From CAYGLF01 sp964350945 (GTDB lineage: Bacteria > Chlamydiota > Chlamydiia > Chlamydiales > JAAZZY01), in assembly GCA_964350945.1 (NCBI GenBank), contig CAYGLF010000003.1, forward strand, positions 62,001-126,000: 64,000 bases of DNA. Reading direction: 5' to 3'. Shown piece after piece: positions 59,349 to 64,000 of this stretch. The translations under genes were made by a program, and so were the position numbers. The notes under the pieces were generated by a model. It worked only from the letters and a program-made list of their open reading frames with translations, searched no databases and was not told the origin of the DNA. Each line of letters begins with the position of its first letter. Positions within the stretch are counted from its first letter, which is position 1.

Positions 59349-59580
59349 ATAGAACTAAAAATTAAAGTGATATGGTTTTCTCTTTTTCTATATCTTAAAA
59401 GCAAGATCTTTTTCAACAAAAGAATTTACAAACTGATTTCCAGAAGCATCGCTTTCAAAAAAATAGAAAAATAGGGGCAATTCATTTTTTTAGTTGAGGT
59501 AAAAAATCAAATTATTGCAGACTTTTGACTGAAAAAGGGCATAAAGCTTATTTTCTCTCAAAGTTGTCAACAATCATGCT

Positions 59581-59589
59581 TGATATAAT
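59581..59589 (+). promoter_or_regulatory. Extended -10 promoter of tRNA-Gln
   Basis: TGATATAAT at 59581-59589 (TG-n-TATAAT) about 38 nt before the tRNA; a TTGTCA sits upstream at 59564 with only a 14-nt spacer. Confidence 0.5.
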
Positions 59590-59626
59590 TCAATCGTTGA
59601 ATTAAAATCTTGTCCTTTAATTTTGT

Positions 59627-59698
59627 TGGGGCGTAGCCAAGTGGTAAGGCAACGGTTTTTGGTACCGTGCACCGTAGGTTCGAATCCTACCGCCCCAA
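59627..59698 (+). tRNA. tRNA-Gln (TTG anticodon)
   Basis: A 72-nt cloverleaf: acceptor TGGGGCG (59627-59633) pairs with CGCCCCA (59691-59697), discriminator A at 59698, no encoded CCA. D-arm includes GTGGTAAGGC, anticodon stem ACGGT/ACCGT with loop TTTTGGT (anticodon TTG), and T-loop GGTTCGAATCC. A CAA-decoding glutamine tRNA; the wobble U would be a target for MnmA. Confidence 0.96.
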
Positions 59699-59737
59699 TT
59701 TAGCTTTTAAAGATATCTTAAAAAAACTGTAAGTCAA

Positions 59738-60685
59738 ATGACCGTTGTAAAAGATGCCTGTATCTTTAGTGGGAGTTCCCACCCAGATCTGGCAAAAGAA
59801 ATTTCTGAGTTTTCACAGGTGCCCATAGGGAAGCTTTTGTCAAAGCCCTTTCCTGATGGGGAGATATTTGTGCAAATCCAAGAGAGTGTTCGAGGGAAAA
59901 AAGTCTTTGTTGTTCAAAGTCTAGCACATAAGCCAAATTATTACTTGATGGAGCTATTAATCATCATAGATGCCCTTAAGAGAGCCTCTGCAGAATCCGT
60001 AACGGTTTTAATTCCCTATTTTGCCTACTCTAGACAAGACCGCAAAGATCGAGGACGAGTGCCAATTACAGCTAAACTAGTGGCTAATTTGATTGAAAAA
60101 TCGGGTGCAGACCGCGTTTTAGCTATGGATTTACACGCAGATCAAATTCAGGGGTTTTTTGATATTCCAACAGACCATCTCTATGCGCGCCCAGCACTCA
60201 TTAAAGCGATCCAAAATGAAAATATCAAAGAACTGATTGTAGGATCTCCCGATATAGGAAGTATCAAACTCGCTAAAGCTGCCGCAGATCGTTTAAAATC
60301 AGACCTTGTTATTATCGACAAAAGACGTGTGAATGCGCATCAAGTAGAGCTATCACCCGTTATTGGAGATGTGCGAAATAAAAATGTCGTACTTATCGAT
60401 GATATCTGTAGCACAGCAGGGACCCTTTGCACCGCTGCAAAAGTCTGTAAAGATGCTGGTGCACTTTCAGTGTATGCCATTTCTACCCATGGTTTATTCG
60501 CTGAGCAGGCATTAGAAAAAATTGAAGAAAGCCAAATAGAGAAGCTGTTTGTCAGCAACACGATTGCCCAAGATCCTCAAAGAAAATATCCAAAGATAGA
60601 AGTGGTTTCTATTGCGAGTATTTTTGGAGAAGCTGTGCGCTCGATTTTAGTGGGAAGTTCCATCTCTTCTCTTTTTGCAACCTAA
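59738..60685 (+). CDS. prs: Ribose-phosphate pyrophosphokinase (PRPP synthetase)
   Basis: Makes PRPP from ribose-5-phosphate and ATP; 315 aa, normal. Seen: PFPDGEIFVQI near residue 38-48, SRQDRKDRGR near 97-106 (ATP loop), MDLHADQIQGFFDIPTDHLYA near 129-149 (given in part) and the PRPP loop VVLIDDICSTAGTL near 218-231. It lies between tRNA-Gln and rplY. I do not recall this gene here in C. trachomatis; it indicates a nucleotide biosynthesis ability that Chlamydiaceae lack or have reduced. Confidence 0.96.
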   Translation: MTVVKDACIFSGSSHPDLAKEISEFSQVPIGKLLSKPFPDGEIFVQIQESVRGKKVFVVQSLAHKPNYYLMELLIIIDALKRASAESVTVLIPYFAYSRQDRKDRGRVPITAKLVANLIEKSGADRVLAMDLHADQIQGFFDIPTDHLYARPALIKAIQNENIKELIVGSPDIGSIKLAKAAADRLKSDLVIIDKRRVNAHQVELSPVIGDVRNKNVVLIDDICSTAGTLCTAAKVCKDAGALSVYAISTHGLFAEQALEKIEESQIEKLFVSNTIAQDPQRKYPKIEVVSIASIFGEAVRSILVGSSISSLFAT

Positions 60686-60708
60686 TTTAAATATCCGGAG
60701 TTCAAGAA

Positions 60709-61269
60709 ATGAAATTACAATTTAAAGAAAGACAGTCACAAACTAAGAAAGAAGCCAATGGCATACGAAGAGAGGGGGGGATTCCAGCGATTTTGTATTC
60801 CAAAGGTCAGACTAACCGAATGCTCACTGTACAAAACTCTGATTTTCAAGCCCACCTAAGAGCAACTCCTAAAGGATTTCTGTCTTCTAAAAAATTTATT
60901 TTAGAAGATGAACAAGGAAAAAAAACAACAGCGATCATTAAAGATATTCAGTATCATGTGGTGACCTACAACGTTTTACATATCGATTTCTTAGAGTTAC
61001 ATGAAAAGCAAGCGATTAATGTCAAAATCCCTCTTAAGTTGAAGGGAGCTATGGACTGCGCAGGTGTTAAAGTTGGGGGAGTGGTACGTCCTGTAGTGCG
61101 TCACTTGAAAGTCAAGTGTCTTCCGAAAGATATTCCAGACCATTTTGAACTTGACGTAACTGAGATGAAACTAGGGCATTCTAAAAGACTTTCTAGTATT
61201 CAACTTCCAGAGACGGTGCGTCCTATGGTAAACTTAGACGATGTTGCAGTTATTATTGCGAAACGATAG
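60709..61269 (+). CDS. rplY: Large ribosomal subunit protein bL25 (general stress protein Ctc type)
   Basis: 186 aa, the long two-domain TL5/Ctc form. Seen: IRREGGIPAILYSKG near residue 20-34, VVTYNVLHIDFLEL near 84-97 (5S rRNA-binding domain) and the C-terminal beta domain with IPLKLKGAMDCAGVKVGGVV (given in part) and LPKDIPDHFELDVTEMKLG. It binds 5S rRNA. First of the rplY-pth-rpsF-rpsR-rplI-ispE run. Confidence 0.95.
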   Translation: MKLQFKERQSQTKKEANGIRREGGIPAILYSKGQTNRMLTVQNSDFQAHLRATPKGFLSSKKFILEDEQGKKTTAIIKDIQYHVVTYNVLHIDFLELHEKQAINVKIPLKLKGAMDCAGVKVGGVVRPVVRHLKVKCLPKDIPDHFELDVTEMKLGHSKRLSSIQLPETVRPMVNLDDVAVIIAKR

Positions 61270-61272
61270 GAA

Positions 61273-61860
61273 ATGAGTGAGGGTTGTTTAAAATTAATTG
61301 TGGGCCTGGGGAATCCCGGGTCAAAATATAATTTAACGCGCCATAATTTAGGGTTTTTAGTACTCGACGAACTCGCGAATAGATTTAGTTTAAAATTTAA
61401 AAGAAGTGAGCGTTTTAACGCTGAGATTGCATCAGGAGAAATTGAAAACCAAAAGGTTTATTTATTAAAACCACAGACATACATGAATTTGAGCGGTCTT
61501 TCTGTTAAAAAGTGTGTCGACTTTTATAAAATAAAAAAGCCAGGAATTTTAGTGGTCGCAGATGATGCGGCGCTAGAGTTTGATGAAGCGAAGCTTAAGC
61601 CCAAAGGGGGAAGTGGGGGCCATAATGGCCACAAAAGTATAGAAGGGCATATCGGTAGTGATTATGCCAGACTCAAGATGGGGATCGGGGAGTCTAAGAC
61701 AAGAGCTTTAGAAGATCATGTTTTAACCTCTTTTTCAGATTCAGAGTTAAGGTTATTAGGGACCTTTTTAGACCGAGGAGTTGCAGCTATTTTACAATGG
61801 CTCAATGAAGGTCTTGAGAAAACCATGAACCAAGTGAATACAAACAACAAGAAATTGTAA
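61273..61860 (+). CDS. pth: Peptidyl-tRNA hydrolase
   Basis: Releases peptides from stalled peptidyl-tRNA. 195 aa. Seen: VGLGNPGSKYNLTRHNLGFLV near residue 10-30 (catalytic His in TRHN, here given in part), LLKPQTYMNLSG near 64-75 (Asn motif), and GSGGHNGHKSIEGHIGS near 113-129. It is 3 bp after rplY, matching the CT799-CT800 order. Confidence 0.96.
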   Translation: MSEGCLKLIVGLGNPGSKYNLTRHNLGFLVLDELANRFSLKFKRSERFNAEIASGEIENQKVYLLKPQTYMNLSGLSVKKCVDFYKIKKPGILVVADDAALEFDEAKLKPKGGSGGHNGHKSIEGHIGSDYARLKMGIGESKTRALEDHVLTSFSDSELRLLGTFLDRGVAAILQWLNEGLEKTMNQVNTNNKKL

Positions 61861-61873
61861 ACAGAGGAGATAC

Positions 61874-62224
61874 ATGGAGAAAAATAGAAAGTACCTTTAC
61901 GAAGGTATGTACATTATCAGTGCCACGCTTAGCGATGATGCCCGGCAAAAAGCTATGGATAAAATCCAGGAAGGTATCAAAGAGCGAGGAGGGGAATTAC
62001 ATAAGCTACACGATTTAGGTCGTTGTAAGTTGGCTTATGACATCCGCGGACGAAAGGAAGGACATTATTTTGTTCTATTCTTTTCTCTCAATCCCTGCCA
62101 TATAGATGAGCTTTGGAAAGACTATCATCTTCATGAAGATCTAATGCGTTTTATGACGCTTAGAGCTGACAAAGTGCAGGAAGAATTAACTTTTAAATCC
62201 GCACCAGAACAGAGGGCTGTATGA
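61874..62224 (+). CDS. rpsF: Small ribosomal subunit protein bS6
   Basis: 116 aa ribosomal protein with YEGMYIISATLSDDARQKAM, LHKLHDLGRCKLAYDI and GHYFVLFFSLNP (the RRM-like fold). A good ribosome site (GAGGAGA) precedes the ATG. It overlaps rpsR by 4 bp. Its partner bS18 is encoded next, and the two form a heterodimer on the 30S subunit. Confidence 0.96.
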   Translation: MEKNRKYLYEGMYIISATLSDDARQKAMDKIQEGIKERGGELHKLHDLGRCKLAYDIRGRKEGHYFVLFFSLNPCHIDELWKDYHLHEDLMRFMTLRADKVQEELTFKSAPEQRAV

Positions 62225-62466
62225 TTAGAAGAAAACAAAAATCAAGTTTTACAAAAAGAAAAAAGAAGTACTGCCCTTTCAAATCTGAAGGGATCCAGGA
62301 AGTAGACTATAAAGATGTCGAACTTCTATCTCGCTTCATTACGGAAAGGGGTAAAATTTTGCCGCGTCGCATTACGGGTGTTTCTGCTTATTTTCAAAAG
62401 AAACTAACCACAGCGATCAAACAGGCAAGATACATTGCCATTTTACCTTATGTAGCACAAGAATAA
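62221..62466 (+). CDS. rpsR: Small ribosomal subunit protein bS18
   Basis: 81 aa. Seen: KKKYCPFKSEGIQEVDYKDV (the conserved KxCxF region), LLSRFITERGKILPRRITGV and AIKQARYIAILPYV. Starts on the 4-bp overlap with rpsF (ATGA), so it is translationally coupled to its binding partner. Confidence 0.97.
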   Translation: MIRRKQKSSFTKRKKKYCPFKSEGIQEVDYKDVELLSRFITERGKILPRRITGVSAYFQKKLTTAIKQARYIAILPYVAQE

Positions 62467-62482
62467 CCTTAGAAGGATAGAA

Positions 62483-63049
62483 ATGAAAAATCAATTACTA
62501 CTTTTAGAAGATTTGACAAATGTGGGGCGTAAGGGAGATCTCGTGCGTGTTAAACCCGGATTTGCTCGTAATTTTTTGATTCCACAGAAAAAAGCTTTAA
62601 TTGCTGATAGAAGTGTTATCAAAATTCAGGCTCGTTTGAAAGAAGAACGCGCCAAGCAATCAATCGAAGATAAGAAAGATGCTGAGAATATTAGAGCACG
62701 TCTTGAAAATCTTGTTGTTGAACATCAAGTAAAGTGCGACCCAGAGGGGCATATGTATGGCTCTGTTGCAGCAAAGCAAATTGTTGATTTGCTCGCTCAA
62801 GAAGGGGTTGCAATCGAAAAGAAAATGGTTTCTTTGGAAATGTCTATCAAAAAAATTGGTGTCCATACGGTTCCACTCAAGCTAAAAGAAGGCGTTTTGG
62901 CCCAATTTAGTTTAAAAGTAGAGCCTGATAGTGACAGTGCTGTTGCAGTAAAAGCTGCAAACGCTAGAAAAGCACAACCGATTGTTGAAGATCCTTTAGA
63001 AGAAGAGATAGAAGCCAACTTAGAGGAAGAGAGTGAACAAGCAGAGTAA
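62483..63049 (+). CDS. rplI: Large ribosomal subunit protein bL9
   Basis: 188 aa with the N-terminal NQLLLLEDLTNVGRKGDLVRV (given in part), VKPGFARNFLIPQKKAL, the long connecting helix (about 45-75) and the C-terminal RNA-binding domain. It has an acidic C-terminal tail of about 25 residues (EDPLEEEIEANLEEESEQ), longer than in E. coli bL9 (149 aa). Confidence 0.96.
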   Translation: MKNQLLLLEDLTNVGRKGDLVRVKPGFARNFLIPQKKALIADRSVIKIQARLKEERAKQSIEDKKDAENIRARLENLVVEHQVKCDPEGHMYGSVAAKQIVDLLAQEGVAIEKKMVSLEMSIKKIGVHTVPLKLKEGVLAQFSLKVEPDSDSAVAVKAANARKAQPIVEDPLEEEIEANLEEESEQAE

Positions 63050-63068
63050 AACAAGGATTATTTATTAA

Positions 63069-63920
63069 ATGATCCAACTGTTTTCTCCGGCAAAAATTAA
63101 TCTGTTTTTCAAAATGGTTGGGCGGCGAAAAGATGGGTATCACAACCTAGAGTCTTTTTTTCAAGCCGTCAGTCTTGGAGATCAGTTAGCGCTTGAATTC
63201 TCGAAGAATGACCAGTTTCTTTGCCAAGATCCAGAGCTCGAATTTAATGATCAAAATCTCATTATTCGAGCTCTTTCTTTATTTAGAAAAAAGACATATC
63301 TCAAAGATTCAGTTTCTATTTCTTTAGATAAAAAAATTCCCAAGCAAGCCGGTCTTGGAGGGGGGAGCAGTAATGCTGCAACCATGCTTTGGGGGCTTAA
63401 TGAATTATTTGATAAGGTCCTTCCTGTAGAAGAACTCATTGAACTCTCTAAAGAACTGGGCTCTGATGTTCCTTTTTTCTTTTCCAAAGGAAGTGCATTA
63501 TGTACAGGGCGAGGTGATCAAGTGGATCCAATGCCAAAGCCTTGTGAGGACGAGAATGTGTGGGTTGTTAAGCCAAATTACTCACTGAGCACTCAAGAAG
63601 TCTATACATTTTCTAATAAACAGTCTTTGATTTCAGATAACTTAGAAGCTTTATCGCGCAAGATCTATTCGCAACTTCCAGTCTATCAAAATGACCTTGA
63701 AAAAGCAGCTTTTTTACTATGCCCTGCTCTAGCATTACTTAAAGATGAGCTAGAAATGCAAGGTTTTAAACATGTTTTTATGACAGGCTCTGGAACGGCC
63801 TATATTTGTATAGGAAAGAATCAACCCACAAGTAAAAGTTTTGTACAAATTTTCCCTATTGAGTATATTAATAGGGAATCCAACGCATGGTATCAAAGGC
63901 TAAGTTATGCAAATCGATGA
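63069..63920 (+). CDS. ispE: 4-diphosphocytidyl-2-C-methyl-D-erythritol kinase
   Basis: GHMP kinase of the MEP isoprenoid pathway, 283 aa. Seen: FSPAKINLFFKMVGRRKDGYH near residue 5-25 (given in part), PKQAGLGGGSSNAATML near 90-106 (ATP loop), LSKELGSDVPFFFSKGSAL near 124-142 and a C-terminal MTGSGTAYICIG. It corresponds to CT804. Its end overlaps the following epimerase gene by 14 bp. Confidence 0.95.
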   Translation: MIQLFSPAKINLFFKMVGRRKDGYHNLESFFQAVSLGDQLALEFSKNDQFLCQDPELEFNDQNLIIRALSLFRKKTYLKDSVSISLDKKIPKQAGLGGGSSNAATMLWGLNELFDKVLPVEELIELSKELGSDVPFFFSKGSALCTGRGDQVDPMPKPCEDENVWVVKPNYSLSTQEVYTFSNKQSLISDNLEALSRKIYSQLPVYQNDLEKAAFLLCPALALLKDELEMQGFKHVFMTGSGTAYICIGKNQPTSKSFVQIFPIEYINRESNAWYQRLSYANR

Positions 63921-64000
63921 AGATAAAATTATTGTTCTTACCGGGGGAGCCGGGTTTATAGGATCTTGTATTTTAAAAGAGCTCAACAAGCAAAACTTAA
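63907..64000 (+). CDS. NAD-dependent sugar epimerase, probably ADP-heptose 6-epimerase HldD, 5' part
   Basis: Only the first 31 residues are in the window: MQIDEDKIIVLTGGAGFIGS, then CILKELNKQNL. This is the Rossmann GxxGxxG dinucleotide site of the extended SDR family, and the start resembles HldD (IIVTGGAGFIGSNIVKALN). HldD epimerises ADP-D,D-heptose to the L,D form for the LPS inner core. The identity as HldD rather than another epimerase is probable, not certain. It overlaps ispE by 14 bp. Together with the heptosyltransferase at the left edge it suggests heptose-containing LPS. Confidence 0.62.
   Translation, partial: MQIDEDKIIVLTGGAGFIGSCILKELNKQNL

Noticed and set aside
59627..59698. 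tRNA-Gln as an integration site
   Set aside because: No integrase, no direct repeat of the tRNA 3' end downstream, and the following genes are core genes.
1..64000. CRISPR arrays, insertion sequences, prophage genes, rRNA
   Set aside because: I saw no regularly spaced repeats, transposase or integrase motifs, terminal inverted repeats or rRNA signatures on either strand.

Overview
The window is a gene-dense, roughly 40 % G+C chromosomal segment of a member of the Chlamydiota, most likely a Chlamydia-like (environmental, non-Chlamydiaceae) lineage. Several blocks have the gene order I remember from Chlamydia trachomatis: PP2C phosphatase / cysteine desulfurase / two CNNM-CorC proteins; dcd-ruvB-spoIID-slc1-ssb-pepA; dciA-gyrB-gyrA-tmk-holB; pgl-zwf; rpmG-lolC/E-lolD; pgsA-glgA-rplY-pth-rpsF-rpsR-rplI-ispE. 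It also has LL-diaminopimelate aminotransferase (DapL) and a type III secretion chaperone of the Slc1/CesT kind. Features that argue against Chlamydiaceae proper are a heptosyltransferase fragment at the left edge, an HldD-like heptose epimerase fragment at the right edge, an OpcA-like gene inside the pentose phosphate operon, PRPP synthetase, ankyrin proteins and several lineage-specific hypothetical proteins. No insertion sequence, phage, CRISPR or rRNA was seen. A run of 10 N at 12591-12600 marks an assembly gap inside one gene.

Layout. 0-9.4 kb: heptosyltransferase fragment, then a long minus-strand stretch (mnmA, a BioD/DRTGG protein, three hypotheticals of which two are tandem paralogues, the lysine/peptidoglycan genes dapL-dapA-dapB, a methyltransferase). 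9.5-16.6 kb: a small Cys-rich lipoprotein, mazG, the SRP RNA (minus strand, overlapping the mazG 3' end), a secreted hypothetical, a degenerate asparagine-synthetase-like gene broken by the N gap, manA, a lipoprotein, a CPBP protease and a PP2C phosphatase. 16.6-24.3 kb: cysteine desulfurase, Na+/alanine symporter, two CNNM/CorC membrane proteins with an FtsL/DivIC-like gene, a proline-rich membrane protein, dcd. 24.4-30.2 kb: ruvB, spoIID, a GNAT acetyltransferase, slc1, ssb, pepA and a 48-codon very basic protein. 30.2-37.2 kb: dciA-gyrB-gyrA-tmk-holB. 37.2-45 kb: two tandem M48 metalloproteases, a decayed small gene, a 638-aa ankyrin protein, lolD, lolC/E, rpmG. 45-50 kb: tsaD, then pgl-opcA-zwf, doxX. 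50-57 kb: lptD, a HEAT-repeat lipoprotein, maf, a small ankyrin gene and a Ser/Thr-rich internally repeated gene (each with a strong promoter), a small membrane protein, an EamA transporter. 57-64 kb: pgsA, glgA, tRNA-Gln, prs, rplY, pth, rpsF, rpsR, rplI, ispE, and the start of an epimerase.

Together the core genes serve envelope building (diaminopimelate for peptidoglycan, LptD, LolCD, phosphatidylglycerol, LPS heptose), division (SpoIID, FtsL-like), NADPH supply (G6PDH, lactonase, OpcA-like), glycogen synthesis, DNA topology and replication, and translation. The accessory content most likely to matter for host interaction is the Slc1-type chaperone with an unusual Gly/Pro tail, the proline-rich membrane protein, the ankyrin proteins, the paired M48 proteases and the tandem paralogues at 3.7-5.4 kb. 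I did not find one clearly novel multi-gene system. The best candidates for new biology are the double-site-degenerate asparagine synthetase homologue, the OmcA-like Cys-rich lipoprotein, the basic protein in the hctB position, and the effector-like cassettes.
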